NCBI GenBank assembly: GCA_002794735.1
Contig: NBAZ01000001.1
Location: forward strand, 2,294,001-2,358,000
Direction of reading: 5' to 3'
Length of the DNA stretch: 64,000 nt
Origin: Pyrrhoderma lamaoense
Taxonomy: Eukaryota; Basidiomycota; Agaricomycetes; Hymenochaetales; Hymenochaetaceae
Positions 47,143 to 59,158 of the stretch are shown here, in pieces. The notes under the pieces are model-generated. The model saw only the letters and a list, made by a program, of their open reading frames with translations. It did no database searches and had not been told where the DNA came from. Position numbers and translations under genes: made by a program. Position 1 is the first letter of the stretch; every line of letters begins with the position of its first letter.

Positions 47143-49388
47143 TTAACCTGAGGACAGAATCAGTTGTGAGCTCAACTAAGTGACAGAGATACACACCGGC
47201 AATGGCGACTGTAGCCAATGTGCGTTCTAGAGCACGATTCGCGAAATATCGAACGTCCGCGTCTGGATCATTTTGAAGGCTTTGTACTGCAGGTACAATT
47301 TTCTCCTTTGCTAAGGCTTGCCCTTCAGGGATTGTCCCGTAGGTAGTTGCAACCACTTCCAGAGATTTGGCGACGTTGAATCGGATATTAGGTATCGGAT
47401 CAGTAATCAGGGACAAGAGCGTTTGCAGAACTGGATCTTTGATCACTTCAAGATCTAATGATGGTGCCATAGTCTATAGAAAGTATATCAGTTTAAGCAA
47501 CTTTAGGAAGTAGTGTGACATACAGTAATTGCCAAGACTGTCGTCATCCTGAAAAGATAATTAGGATGAGAGCCCATAGCAAGGACCTTGGGGACAATAG
47601 TATTTCTAGACCATTCAACCCCAAACACCTCCGTAAGCTTTTTAAGATTTACAGTGGCCGCTTCTCGAATACTGAAGACATTGTCTCCTAGCCACGAAAG
47701 GCACAGGTTTCCAAGTTGTTCATCAAAGAAAGGCCTGCCCAGTTGAGTGGCTAAAAGCGGGATGTACTCAATAATGGCTTGCCTAACACGCCAAGATTTG
47801 TCTTCGGCAAGATCGACGATGGCAGGAAGGAGAGATTGAGAGAGGAGATCAATACCAATAACTAATTTTGATTTAGCACAAGACTAGCTGTCATAAAACA
47901 CGGTTAACTCACCAGCATTTACTGTCTCAAGCTTGCTGATTATATTTAGTCGGACTTCTGGGAACTCATCCTTTAATAAATGTAAAAATAGGGGTAAAAG
48001 ATGTTCGATTGTAGGATCCTTTCCTAATAAAGGTGCTAATCCGCTTATCTGGTTAGCAAGAGATGCTCGGACGTGTTGAGACTGGTCTTGGGATAGGTCA
48101 CGGACGCATGGTAAAATACGGACAAGAATTGTATCCTTATCAATGAGCTTTGCAAAGCCTAGACAAAAATGGTCATTTACGGAAAATACATCTTGAATCA
48201 TGTCTGTTTCAAGGAAGGAAACCTACCAGGAAGTTGACTTGCGCCAGCCGTTCGGACCTCTGCTTCATTGTCCTTTAGTAGTGAGACATATGCCCCGACA
48301 AGTTCCTCCTTTACAATATCTTGCCCAACAGCTTCAGCAAGCTACAAAGATCTTTTAAACTTGTTCATATACTTTTACGCGAGTGGATCTACATACCTCA
48401 ACGAAATGATTTGCTACCATGTAGCGTACCCTCCAACTCTTATCTGTTGCACTTTGCCTAATCTGGGATAATAACTGTGCTCTAACCTCGGCGGGTTCTA
48501 ATTGTTTCGCGATCGCAATTAAGTCTTCTACGGTGAGCAGCCGGACAGAGTCTTGATCATCGGATGACAATTTACGGTACATAGGAAGCGCGTCAGATAA
48601 GATGTGTTCCTTTGATAACGTCTTGGAGAATGCCTATGGAACGTATATTGAAGCCGCATATAATGTACGTGTCTATTGACGAACTCACCCCCAACCATTT
48701 TGCCGCTGCTCGACGTACCATTGGTGTATCGTCATTTGTCAATGCACCATAGGCCTTTCTCATTTCTTCTTTGATAGCAGGAGAGACTTTACTGTATACC
48801 GGTGAATATAATGCCGCAGAAGATGTCCGTGAAGTAAACCACTCTCCATGAGAAAGGCGGTTAAGTAGTGGTATATAGTACGCCTCGACTTGTTGCTGTG
48901 TCAGAGATTCTGATATTTTTGTTATAGACTCCGTAGCCTGATGGGATTTTCAACGATGTGTCAATAATCATAGTAGTTAATAGGCACTAAGAATACCCAC
49001 CTTGTCACGGACAAGGGTCTCCTCTACTGCAGCAAGCACTTCGAGAGGTCCAAGTAAAACATGCGCGAAGCTCTTTCCACCAACATATTCTTCGAAGTTC
49101 TTCCCAAGCTCCTCTGCGAGGGCAAGCAGGACCTCGTCCTCATCGTCAACAGATTCCTGAAGGAAAGGTATAAGTTCTTCGCGTGACCGATCAGGACCTA
49201 GGGCAAGGGCGATGGTGGAAACACGATGTATGGCGTTTAGACGTAGTTGAACATCTTCTGATCTAAGTTCATCCATAAGAATTGCAATTGGAGCAATCTA
49301 CAGAGAGCCAATGAGAGCTGTCAGAGGACTTCGATGATATATAAACAACTGAGCTTCATACATCATCAAGAGGATTTCCGGTATCCAT
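47143..49388 (-). CDS. TPD3: Protein phosphatase 2A scaffold subunit A (PR65)
   Basis: HEAT-repeat scaffold that holds the PP2A catalytic and B subunits. The start at 49388 gives MDTGNPLDD, then after an intron [20 protein letters not shown]. Repeats follow: [36 protein letters not shown], the [20 protein letters not shown] block, [29 protein letters not shown] and [13 protein letters not shown]. Then [20 protein letters not shown] with [31 protein letters not shown], and [16 protein letters not shown] with [10 protein letters not shown]. These match PR65 repeats 1-15 closely. At the 3' end a final short intron joins IAG to a stop at about 47143. Without it the frame runs on to 47051 with an unlikely hydrophobic tail. 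About eight introns, no frame break seen. Confidence 0.95.
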
Positions 49389-49677
49389 GATCTATAGAAG
49401 AACGCCTTTAAATTCAAAATAACCTGACAGCATATGTTTTGACAGCTTACGAGTTTGAGCGATAAAGTATGGTAAGTGGTGTGGTATAACGAAATGTGAG
49501 CAGCAAGTTTAGACGATCATGAAACGAGGCGCGGTATCAGGTTGGGTGTAGGCGTTGTTTGTCCTTGTTTCACCACGTACGAAGTTCAATATGCGGCGAC
49601 GTATTTCTTTGCTTTTCACTACCTCTTAGCATCTTACTAGTATCTTCACGGAACAATTATCTTTGTTATCCTCAAAA
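49389..49677. promoter_or_regulatory. Divergent promoter, PP2A-A / histidine phosphatase
   Basis: A 289-base spacer between divergent starts. It contains no open frame of note. The plus-strand leader just before 49678 is CTTATCTTTGTTATCC-like, pyrimidine-rich. Confidence 0.4.
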
Positions 49678-50849
49678 ATGTTAGAAAGGATCTATATAGC
49701 TAGACATGGTATGGACTATCTCATCCATCGCCACATGTTCTGATTTTGATAACCGTGTTAAGGTTACAGAATGAATTGGGTGACTACCAACTGGTAAAAA
49801 CAATAAGTTCCAATCTACACGTCTTGATCGCTTAGGCTTGGCTGGCTTTCTTAGGAAAAGCAGGACAGGCCTCCCAAGAGATCCACCCCTTGCTGCCCAC
49901 GGTGAAGTTAGCAAATCTTAAGACGTCAATTGATAAACGAGGTTTTTTATTAAGAGACTTTCTAGAATCAAGCTAAAGAGCTAGCACAGTATTTCTTGTC
50001 TTTGCCTTCAGAAGAGAGACCAACAGCCATATTCTCTTCCCCTTATTGTAGGTTATTCCGATTCTTGTGCTTACAGAAGTATTAATGATATTTCAGATCG
50101 ATGTCTTCAAACTGCACATCCAGTTGCGGAAGCCTTAAACCTACCACTTTATGTTGAACATGGTGATTTATATAGCACTTACATCTTACGAGTAATTTCC
50201 ACTTACTTCTGGCTAGGTATATCCGAATGGTACTCTCCTGTAAAGCCTGGTACGGGGCTTCATCCACGCCCGGCTGCTGCTGAAGAACTCCAGCAATACT
50301 TTCCACGAATAGATCCTAGCTGGTCTTCTATATGGCTTCCATCTCGGAAAGGAGAATCTTTGGAAGAAGCTCATGATCGTGCAGCTGGATTTCTTGAAGT
50401 TTTTCATACTCAAGTTGAGCGTAAATTCCCTGGTCAGCACAAACGAGTACTCCTAGTGAGCCATGCCGCTCCTGTTATTGCTCTTACCCGAGAGCTAGTT
50501 GGAGACAGAAATCTCCCATTAAGAATTGGATGCTGCTCTTTGACCGAACTTAGGAGAAAGGAAGGCCATAAAGGTGTGTTGGGAGCCTATGAATACACTA
50601 AACTAGCGTCGGGAGAACATCTGGAACAGGGCGCTTCAAGGGATTGGGGCTTCGAAGACTGTGTTCTCAATGATGGAAAGGTAGGTGGTGTATGGTCTGG
50701 TGAGCCCGTGTTCGATGTCGTTATAACGAACTATCTGCTTACAGGTGGTCGAGGACTTAGGAGAACCCGGAACAGAAGAAGAAGAAGACTGGCCCATAGG
50801 TTTACAACTTTCACAAGTATCAGATATAGAACAAAGCGCAAGGATGTAA
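49678..50849 (+). CDS. Histidine phosphatase superfamily protein (PGAM clade 1; TFIIIC tau55-like)
   Basis: Exon 1 from 49678 reads MLERIYIARHG with the catalytic RHG motif split by an intron. Next come YRMNWVTTNW, LDRLGLAGFLRKSRTGLPRD with PPLAAHGE, NQAKELAQYFLSLPSEERPT with AIFSSPY, YRCLQTAHPVAEAL, and GISEWYSPVKPGTGLHPRP. The fingers GESLEEAHDRAAGF and LLVSHAAPVIALTREL supply the acidic residue and second catalytic His. The last exon ends EEEEDWPIGLQLSQVSD and a stop at 50849. The WVTTNW and GISEWY blocks resemble the phosphatase-like domain of RNA polymerase III factor TFIIIC tau55/Sfc7 and related fungal proteins. Enzyme or scaffold cannot be told here. One frame break: TTNW (near 49793) and the following NNKFQSTRLDRLG are joined only if one base is removed from TGGTAAAAAC. 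Confidence 0.8.
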
Positions 50850-51013
50850 TTTATTATAGTTCCCTTTCTTTAGATGATATAGAATTTTTATTTTCACAGA
50901 AAGTCTACAAATGTCTATGTACAAATAAGGAAGACACCAGCAGTGCGGCGTACAGAAAATAAATGTCAAGAAGACGCCCCATGTTGTGCGGTAATCATTC
51001 TAGTAGCATCTAT

Positions 51014-52417
51014 TCAGAAAGTTACAAAGGCACTAGCATAGCTCACGCTTGAATCATTAATTCCAAAGCATTGACTACTCTGTGCATAGCGCACCCACTT
51101 CATCTGGGATTGATGTTTTGTTCCAACATCAGTGTTCATTTCAAGATAACCTAGTGCTCCAAGAAGCACGCCGATAGGGTGACGACCGCAGATCGTGTTC
51201 TTTGTTCTGGACAGATAGTCTGAAAATGCATCGTGTGCTTCTTTTCCTGATGAAGGGGTATAGTAAGAATATCCATTGCCTCATGATCCAAAGCTGATAT
51301 TGAGGCGTGAATAGGAAAATCGGGCGAAATAGTACTTGAAGCATTCGTTCTTGACAGACGAAACCCAGTTGGTTTATTGCCTTCAGAGGACTTGACAATA
51401 TTTGATGGATAGTAGAATGTATATTGGAAACGAAGACCCCTATTAAGAGTAATAAAGTAAGATGATTATGTAGAGTTTATTATTGGTGAACTTTACCAAT
51501 GGCAGAAGTCACTAGAAACAACACAGAATGTATCTGGTTCGGCAAAATATGGTGCTAGTAGTCTCCCAAAGAATTGCTCCTTATCCTTGTTGATTGCTCC
51601 AACAAGAATAGGGACAATCTTTATCTCTTTACTAGGGTATTCAGTCAGCAATGTTACACACCAAGTCAAATACTACTGATGCTTGCTTCTCAAAAACTTT
51701 CCGTACATACGGAAGGTGCATCTCAATGCTATGCTCATCTTCATCTGTTTGAAGATCCATATCGCTGAAGTATCCGGTACTACGTAGTTTGTCTATTGCT
51801 ATTCTCAAGAATTGAATACTCTGATCGGATTTGATGCATCAAAAATGTGCTACCCACTCTCTATATCAAGGGGTAAGTCCCCCAAAGGGGTCTCGTAGTT
51901 GTTGCATCGTGAAAGAGCACATCCATCGAGGTACACATGATGAGAAGGCCCTAATATGAATACCCGTTTTCTAGTACATCGATAAATTCATGAATAGGCC
52001 ATAGAATGACAGAAATAGCACACATTCCAGAAGTATCTATGCTTTTATAAGCCCAAGCTGCTGGAGGTCCAGAGTATGAATATCCTGCATGACTGCCTGC
52101 ACATCAGCCCTTTTCGAGATACCAAAAGTAGGTGATCAAGATAGACATACGGGGCAATTATTGCTTTACATCCACTTACGGGAAAGGTTATACCTTCCTG
52201 AGGATTTGGTTGCACATCATCGAGCCATTTAGAAAGCTCATTATTTAAACGATCGGCTTGAAAAGATATTTATGACATTGTATGATAAAGATTATTATAT
52301 GTGATTCTAATCATACCCCGATCTGTATACCATGAACCAGCGTGAGTCGCTTGTCTAACAATCTGTCAAACTCCAAGTGTGGCTTCGAACAAGAATGCAA
52401 TACTACCTGGTTGACAT
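51014..52417 (-). CDS. MHO1: MEMO-family protein (MEMO1/Mho1)
   Basis: The start at 52417 gives MST, then after an intron [12 protein letters not shown], the family's N-terminal block with a metal-site His. Later exons give [40 protein letters not shown] and [20 protein letters not shown]. Next is [20 protein letters not shown], then [10 protein letters not shown]. The last exon ends [20 protein letters not shown] and [20 protein letters not shown], stop at 51014. All these blocks are diagnostic of MEMO proteins, related to aromatic dioxygenases, which bind metal and influence cytoskeleton and redox signalling. A one-base loss lies at about 51270-51280: DHEAM and [16 protein letters not shown] are in adjacent frames. 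The splice between VRKVFEKQ and IKIVP (about 51640-51700) is not resolved. Confidence 0.88.
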
Positions 52418-52707
52418 TGTCGATCGTTTAAGGTGCTAGATGATGAGGGAAAGAGAAAGAAGCTTAAGCATATAGCCATCAATATTAGTTAGAACGCGAC
52501 TCGTGACCCTCATTTGCTCACAATAAGTGAGTTCTAATAATTTTCAAATCCTGACTTCAAGTAGGGTACGTTTTCTATTAGTCGATAACTCAGGTTGCTA
52601 GTATCAGACAAGCAAAATGATAGTGTGTTTGCATGCGGCATGTTTTGGTGCATATGAAATACAGAGGGAGAAATAACAAGGAACCATAAAAACGATATCA
52701 AACAATT

Positions 52708-53307
52708 TACTCCTCCGAGCGCAAGCGTGCCGCAGGATTGGTGACCTTCACACCAAGTGCCTTGGCTCTATAATATGTAAGTCAGTAGTGAAATTATGTC
52801 GACATGGAAGTCTACGCACTTTTCTAAGATCGTAATGCGGTTTCGGCTGCTAACGTTGTGGGCAATTTCAGCCGCAAAACTCTTGTTGTGCATGAGAAGA
52901 ATATCTACGTCTCGCACATTAGAGACCAAAAACTTCTTGAGTCCATTTGGCAAGAGATGGCGGGTCTATGAGCATGTAATTAGAGAATTACTACGCCATT
53001 ATATAAACTTAGATGCTAACCTTCTTGTTGCTGCCATAACCAATCTTAATATTTCGCATAAGATTAATATTCGTTGAAAATGAGGAAGCCATCAAAACCG
53101 CACCTTTGGCATAGCAATCTGCCCCTTAAATCTCCTGCGCACCCTGTTGTCAATACCTTTGGGCTTCCTCCATGACTCCTTAACGGATTTGTAACGGTCA
53201 GACTGATGGCGCCTGTGAAACATAAGTCGAAGAAACGAAACAATAGGAATGAAGACCTACTTGAATTTTTTAGTTCTCTTCTTGACAATTGGAATAGTAG
53301 CTGCCAT
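52708..53307 (-). CDS. RPL32: 60S ribosomal protein eL32
   Basis: The start at 53307 gives [16 protein letters not shown], followed after an intron by [20 protein letters not shown] and [16 protein letters not shown]. Next comes IGYGSNKK, then [40 protein letters not shown] and RNRITILEK. The last exon reads [19 protein letters not shown], stop at 52708. Five exons, introns GT-AG and in phase. The total of about 130 aa is the usual length of eL32 (L32e), a large-subunit protein near the exit region. Split codons AA|G and AA|A at two junctions were needed to keep the frame. Confidence 0.96.
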
Positions 53308-53806
53308 CGTGAATGTCTTGAGGGGCGAGGGTCAACGACGGATCTTCATTCACTACATCTCGACTTTCTCAATGTGGATCCGTTACTTTGGTTGACGTAA
53401 GCGAGCTACTATGCAGTTGCTCCATGTATAGCTAAAAGATCTCACGAATTTCCGTTCAATACTTTTCTTATTTTATTCTGTCGATATCATTGTTATGTTT
53501 GTAGAATGTTGAGTCCACTGTTGGGGAAAGCAGAAATATTGATATGTCTGAAAACCGTATATGATTTGTATACTTCTCGATAGGAACTTTACTTCTTATC
53601 AAAGAGAATCTTCATGTCCGAAATTTCGTAAAAAAAGATTCTGATTCACCTGGTTTCGGCAGTTTTGGCGTAATTGCCTTATAAAACTAAATTATACTAA
53701 TATAGGAACGCCTATCAAATCATTAGTACTAGACTTTGATTCAATAAGTTCCTTTGATTCCGGTTAACTTCGAACTTTGAGCTTGCTCAGCAATAGTAAA
53801 TATATC
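53308..53806. promoter_or_regulatory. Divergent promoter, eL32 / snurportin
   Basis: About 500 bases between divergent starts. AT-rich, with TTTTCTTATTTTATTC near 53465. It must hold the strong eL32 promoter on the minus strand. No gene seen. Confidence 0.4.
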
Positions 53807-55489
53807 ATGGAGAGACCAGTCGACCGGCGCAAATTCTTCAAAGCTCCTCCTATTGAGAGTCAACAAACACAAGAAGCTCGGCGGAATCAGGTACTTGTCT
53901 ACAAGTCTTGTCGGGTCATCCACCGATACTGATAGTAACAAAGGCACTTGAGGAACAAAAGCGAGTACGCTGACTGATGGTCGACATTTCAGATTCGTGT
54001 GTACTAAACAATATTCTCTTGCTCAGAGACGTGCCCAACGGTTTGATGCTTCTCGACAACTTGAACAGTTTTCTGGGTTGAGCTTAGGGCTTTCTGATGA
54101 CGAATCAGCAGATGAGGATGAAAGTAGTGAGTTATCAAAGATGAATGGCATCGCCCAGTACGCTGCAATGTTACATCCTGGGGATGCGGAGACACCTCCA
54201 GTGTCTCGTTCACCTTCTCCATTTATATCTGCTCAAACAAAGGGTGAAGGTTCAAGTACTAAGGCGAAGGCAAAGAAGAAGAAAAAATCAAAAGGGAAGA
54301 AGAAACCAAGCAAGTGGGCAAATAAATGCATGTATGCTGAGCTTCTTGAGATGCGTGAGGACCCGGTGTGGCTAGACAATGGTAATAATGTACCCGGGAA
54401 CCCACAGGACGGGCTACCTAATGACTTGGAAACATCATGGGTCGGTTTGGCACCAATTCCGATAGGAAAGCGTTGCTTGGCTGTGACCATGCAGAGTGGT
54501 GGTGAAAGCGGAATAGGTAAATTGCTTTATGAAAGTAGTAACTCAAATATACAGCTTCTCTAAAGGTTATTAACGAGCTTTTAGTTCCTAATACTATGTT
54601 ACGTTCCAGGCTTCTCGGGAAAGTAATATTGCATCCATTCCCGTTGCCACTACCATCCAATACAATTCTCGATTGTATTTTAGATGAGAATTGGCGTAAA
54701 AACGGTATTTTACATGTTTTAGACGTGATCAGGTGGAAGGATCAGGACGTGGGTGGATGTGAAGCCAGCTTTCGGTTGGTGCAGCTCAAATCTTCCTTGG
54801 TTCTTGACTCAAGACGCTTCGCTCTGTCATAGCTTTTGGTGGCGTGATATGCGACTATCTGAACTACCAAACTGGCCACTGCCTCCCCCTCATAGGTCCT
54901 CATTTTCTCACACAGACTCTAGTCAAGTGGAATATCATTTCCCTTACCCAACTACACTAATTCCAGTACCTTATATATCACCTACAACGTTTGAGAGCAT
55001 TCTCGGGAGCTATTAAACAATGCGCGTGGCGGTCGTGTTGTTCACTTGAGACTGCCCTTGATGTCTCCGGTATATGGAACGGGTGATGATATGGAAGTAG
55101 AGATATCTCACGAGAAGAAAACCTGGACGGTACAAGAAACGCAAGATAAAGAAGTTTCTATCTCCTCTGATGGACTTTTACTTTATGTCGGAGAAGCTTC
55201 GTATGAAAGTGGCGATAGTCCGCTGAGTGTTTGGGTGCCGAAAACTGCGTTTGAAAGGGCGGCAACGCAAGAAGAAGGGGATATTACTCAGTATCATCCA
55301 GTTTTAAAGGAGAGTCCTTTGGATTGTTTTGAAAGGTACGAAATGAGCATAAAATAACGGGAGAGTGTACTCTCGTGTTCTGATTGTACTCCATTCGTTA
55401 GGCTGATCCGACACCGACTGTCGGAGAGGGAAAAGAGGAAGTTTGCTGAAGGCGCGGAGGTGGAGATGGCAGTCGAGAACATCATTTGA
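53807..55489 (+). CDS. Snurportin-1-like snRNA cap-binding import adaptor
   Basis: Exon 1 (53807-53890) gives MERPVDRRKFFKAPPIESQQ and ends ARRNQ. Exon 2 starts at 54027 with RRAQRFDASRQLEQFSGLSL, which together make a basic importin-beta-binding-like N-terminus. An acidic and Lys-rich linker (KAKAKKKKKSKGKKKPSKWA) follows. The cap-binding fold reads GLAPIPIGKRCLAVTMQSGG, LRSRLLGKVILHPFPLPLPS and NTILDCILDENWRKNGILHV, then LDVIRWKDQDVGGCEASFRF and WRDMRLSELPNWPLPPP. The C-terminal part has RVVHLRLPLMSPVYGTGDD and SSDGLLLYVGEASYESG, ending AEVEMAVENII. Snurportin imports m3G-capped spliceosomal snRNPs. One frame break: ESILG (55000-55007) is followed in the next frame by ELLNNARGGRVVHL, cured by one more G in GGG at 55005-55007. 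Confidence 0.87.
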
Positions 55490-55814
55490 TATGTAACCAT
55501 GTGTTGTGCTCAGTGTAGTAATCTATAAACATGTAACTATCCAAGTGTAGTACAGAGACCGAACCAATCACGACTGATGAGATTGGTGCACGTGGATATT
55601 TGCTTTAGATTGCAGACGGATTAACGGAATAGGAAAGTGTCAGATCGGTCCTACAATGCGGCACGTCTGCCGCATCTTGGAATTTCAATCTCTTCTTACT
55701 GCATATACTCTTGTCTATCCCCGCCACTGTCGCCGTATCCTGTCAGTGAGAACAAGCAGAATAAGCCGCGAGTGTCGTCCAAAAAGCGGAAAGAGCAATA
55801 AGAGAGAGCGCACG
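55490..55814. other. Intergenic region upstream of the kinase gene
   Basis: About 325 bases between two plus-strand genes. The kinase frame remains open upstream to an ATG at 55656, so this part could instead be coding. I place the start at 55815, where a normal Ser/Pro-rich kinase N-terminus begins. The choice is not certain. Confidence 0.4.
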
Positions 55815-57923
55815 ATGCCTGCCGAACGGCAACTTGCTCACGTGAATGCTTTGGGCGTGAGACCAGTCCGCAGACGCTCTCTCTCCTTGGACTCGGCCAC
55901 CAAAACGGGTCCTCATTCAAGCCCTTTGTTTGCGCCTGCCCAAAGGAACCCACGTTTCTTTCTCTCTGTACACGACCATCCTGCTGGTGACTCTTTTCAC
56001 AACGGCACACAGATGCTCGCCGCATCAACTATAGATCTCACTTTTGATTCTGACTCCGATTGGCTAGCTCCTTCAGACTTCAAGGCAAGACTCAATCGCA
56101 CGGCTAGCGTTGGAAACAGTTGGGGTGTCACTTCGATTGGTGGTGGTTACAGTTGGAGCAAATCGAACAAGTCAAGTGATACTAGTAATGACAAACAACT
56201 GGACGATGAGCGGTTGGCTGTCAAACAAGGTAGCTTTATAGAACCAGAATCTCCGGGAGGATCAAGTTCATTTGAAAAGCAAGTTGCCGACGTTATTCTA
56301 GAACCTAGTACATCATCTTGTCCAATAAATTATAAACCACGAGAAGATGATTATCTCCATTCTGGAGCATTCACATCTGAACCTACCTCATCCGACTATC
56401 CACTTACTCGCTCAGGCTTCTCATCCTCGGCTGTGTCATTGACCTCTCTATGCACCACCCCTGAGATTCAGTCGTCAACCTTAAATGGGGAAAAGGCGCC
56501 TAGCTCTCGCCCATCGCTAAGTCGCTCTCCCTCAGCTCCTAGACCTCGTCGCCGTTCCTCTCAACAGCGAGTTTCCCTTATTGCCGGGAGAGTATCAATT
56601 GTTTCAGTTGATCCGCCTCCAAATGATAACTCTCTAGTCCCTATGCTTCATCGCCATGGTAGTGAGTCAAGTTTTCTCAGTACTGCTTCAACTGCGGCTC
56701 CTACTCCAACGAATGAGAAGGAATCTTTTCTTGGTGGTCGAAGTATATCAGAATTTGTAATCGAAGGAGAATTAGGGCGGGGCGCATATGGCCTCGTAAA
56801 GCGCGCCAGGGAAATGAACCCGGATGGAACTATGGGTGTAAGTTGTCACATTAATATGCTTTACCATCTACATATATATCTGATCTATCTCTAGCCTCCT
56901 CTCATCATAAAAGAAATAATCAAGTCACGTATTCTTGCGGACTGTTGGAAAAAACACCCTAAATTTGGTACCATCCCCATAGAAATCTTTGTAATGTCTT
57001 CAATATCTTCATCTTCATATGTCTTACCCCCAAGCGGCCTTGGGACCCGTCTCGAATGTATACATCATCACAAGAAGATCCCGATCCATGGATTGAGGGC
57101 AGAGTAGTCAAAGGGCATCCAAATATCTGCCAACTATTAGATTTCTTCGAAGATAATCATTTCTATTATCTAGTTATGCCATCGACCACGCCTGAAAGAG
57201 GCATTGATGGAGCTCCGCCTCCTTCTGATCTTTTCGACCTTGTAGAGAGTTATCCACAAGGTCTTCCTCCTAATTCAATACGTAGCTATCTTGGTCAGAT
57301 AGCCGACGCCCTCGCCTTTTTGCATGGTAAAGGAATAGGTATGCCTCATTGGATCCCTTCCGGTATTCATACTAACAATTCATAGTCCATCGTGATGTTA
57401 AGGACGAAAATGTTGTATTAGGTCGGAGACCAGGAAGTTGTATACTTATTGACTTCGGGAGCTCAGGGATAGTGAAAAAGAATGGATGGGACACGTTTAG
57501 TGGAACGTAAGCCGCAATCAAAGCAGAAATATAAATTGCTCATGAACTTGCCTTCCTAGCCTTGATTATGCTGGACCGGAGATCCTTCGTGGTGAAAGGT
57601 ATCATGGAAAAGAACAAGATGTTTGGGCTTTCGGAGTGGTCGCATTTGTCCTACTGATTGGAGAATGCCCTTTCAATACCGCTGCTGAAGCTCAAGAAGG
57701 CCTTGAATCGCCTTTTGCTAATGCGTCAATTGCGCTAGATGAGCGTTGTGGAGATGGTAAAGAATATGATGGTACGGAAGCAGATGGTGGTGGTTCTCTT
57801 GGTGATGCTGCTGCTCTCGTACGGGCATGTCTTCGAATTGATCTTACAACTAGACCAACATTTGAAAAGATACTCGAATCTAGATTTCTTAGTGGAGGGA
57901 AAGGCTGGGGCCTAGATATTTGA
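55815..57923 (+). CDS. PAS-kinase-like serine/threonine protein kinase
   Basis: The start at 55815 gives MPAERQLAHVNALGVRPVRR, leading to a long Ser-rich disordered N-terminus of about 310 residues without a visible PAS domain. The kinase domain begins ISEFVIEGELGRGAYGLVKR (glycine loop). It continues IIKEIIKSRILADCWKKHPK with the catalytic Lys, GTIPIEIFVMSSI, NICQLLDFFEDNHFYYLVMP and SYLGQIADALAFLHGKGI. Then VHRDVKDENVVLGRRPGS (catalytic loop), CILIDFGSSGIVKK (DFG), GTLDYAGPEILRGERYHGKE, and VWAFGVVAFVLLIGECPF. The ILADCWKKHP...GTIPIEI block and KDENVV loop are closest to PAS kinases (Psk1/Psk2), regulators of sugar storage and translation. The kinase ends RFLSGGKGWGLDI at 57923. One frame loss at the C5 run 57027-57031: YVLPP is followed in the next frame by KRPWDPSRMYTSSQEDPDPW. 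Confidence 0.87.
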
Positions 57924-58666
57924 ATCTACTCCAATCCCCTTCAGAGTGGAGACTGAAAGGGTTTCTCGTCAAGATACACATTTGTAACTATACTCCTATG
58001 CAGCGCAGCGTATGTCCTTCGGCCCGGAGATAGGGCTGACTCTAGTAATTCAGGATCAGTTACTGATTTTGAATCTAATTGGTGTTGCCTTGCCTCGTTT
58101 ATCGATGCTATCTGTCTATTCGTCATACTGTTTCTCTCTACTCCTCTTTACATTGGCATCTCTTGTAAATTTTATGCATTGTTACTAACTTCACACGTTT
58201 ATTTTCCTTATCCATGTACTGATCAAAAATGACAAATCATCATTCCAAACCAGAGATAATACTGTAGAATACAAAGATAGAGAAATGCTGTAGAATACAG
58301 AGATAGAATGTATGGAGAGTTTCAGAAATATCCTCACCAGATTTCCGCACTCTCTATTCGAATTTTTTTTTCGTTTCTTGAATCTCGTATTCTCAGGGCT
58401 CTTACTCGGAGAGCATATAGAGCCATTCAGCGTGTCAATAATAGACGGATCGATAGCTGAGTTAAATTTATTGCGCAGTACTTAAACGTACTGAATAGCT
58501 CATTTCTATATAAAGAGAATCTGTTTGAGTAGAGTGATTTATTTGATAACGGGCAAAGTAATATCATAAATAATTTGTCGTTTTTATTTTGTATTAAAAA
58601 AATTGTACTCTGCAAAATCCTCATTGTACCAGAGCCTAAACGTTGGCAACACATTGAATGGCTTGT
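57924..58666. other. Convergent intergenic region after the kinase gene
   Basis: About 740 bases between the kinase stop (+) and the orphan gene stop (-). AT-rich with T9 near 58365 and A/T runs near 58560-58600. A small imperfect direct repeat lies at 58262-58313. No gene supported. Confidence 0.4.
58262..58313. repeat. 26-bp imperfect direct tandem repeat
   Basis: Two adjacent copies beginning CTGTAGAATACA(A/G)AGATAGA, at 58262-58287 and 58288-58313, in the 3' region of the kinase gene. Probably a recent slippage or unequal-crossing duplication. Confidence 0.8.
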
Positions 58667-59158
58667 TCAAGTCGACGTCGGGGGAGAAGTATCTGGTACT
58701 GATACAACTATCATTGGACGTTTGGAATAGGATCTATCATTCCTTACTCTTGATTCTATGATGAAGGAATCAAGAACAAAGTATATTTCAGGTACGAAAT
58801 AACAGAATGCAACCTCGTTAGGATTTAGCTCTGATGTTATAATGATAGCCATCTTTGTAAGATGTTTTAGTACAAGAATAGCCTGATAGAAATACGAGAT
58901 TTTTTACTTTACCTCATTTTTCTTAGGCGTCATTATAACTCGTACACGACATGGGACATAACGATCTATTTCGTAAAGTTTTTGGTAAAATCTCGGATCT
59001 TTCAGAGTAGTGAGCATCCGTTGCAATGGACTTGGAAGGTAGGGGAGCTTTACCATGAATCCACTATTATATCCTTCTGACAATTCGTCAAATCTATACC
59101 CGTCTGAGCCTCGGGATGTAGTGGTGGTAGGCGTAATGAGACTAGCGAAATTGAACAT
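58667..59158 (-). CDS. Orphan 143-aa protein, two exons
   Basis: Exons 58913-59158 (82 codons) and 58667-58852 (62 codons with stop) join at a phase-0 GT-AG intron of 60 nt. The product begins MFNFASLITPTTTTSRGSDG, carries VKLPYLPSPLQRMLTTLKDP and RFYQKLYEIDRYVPCRVRVI, and ends MIVVSVPDTSPPTST. No signal peptide, membrane helix or known motif. The middle is rich in Pro, Tyr and Arg and could be a small globular domain. I do not recognise it. The clean splice and normal codon use support a real gene, but expression evidence is lacking. It sits just left of the MITE. Confidence 0.5.

Noticed and set aside
49794..49807. A 14-nt GT-AG segment as an intron in the histidine phosphatase
   Set aside because: Far below any workable spliceosomal intron length.
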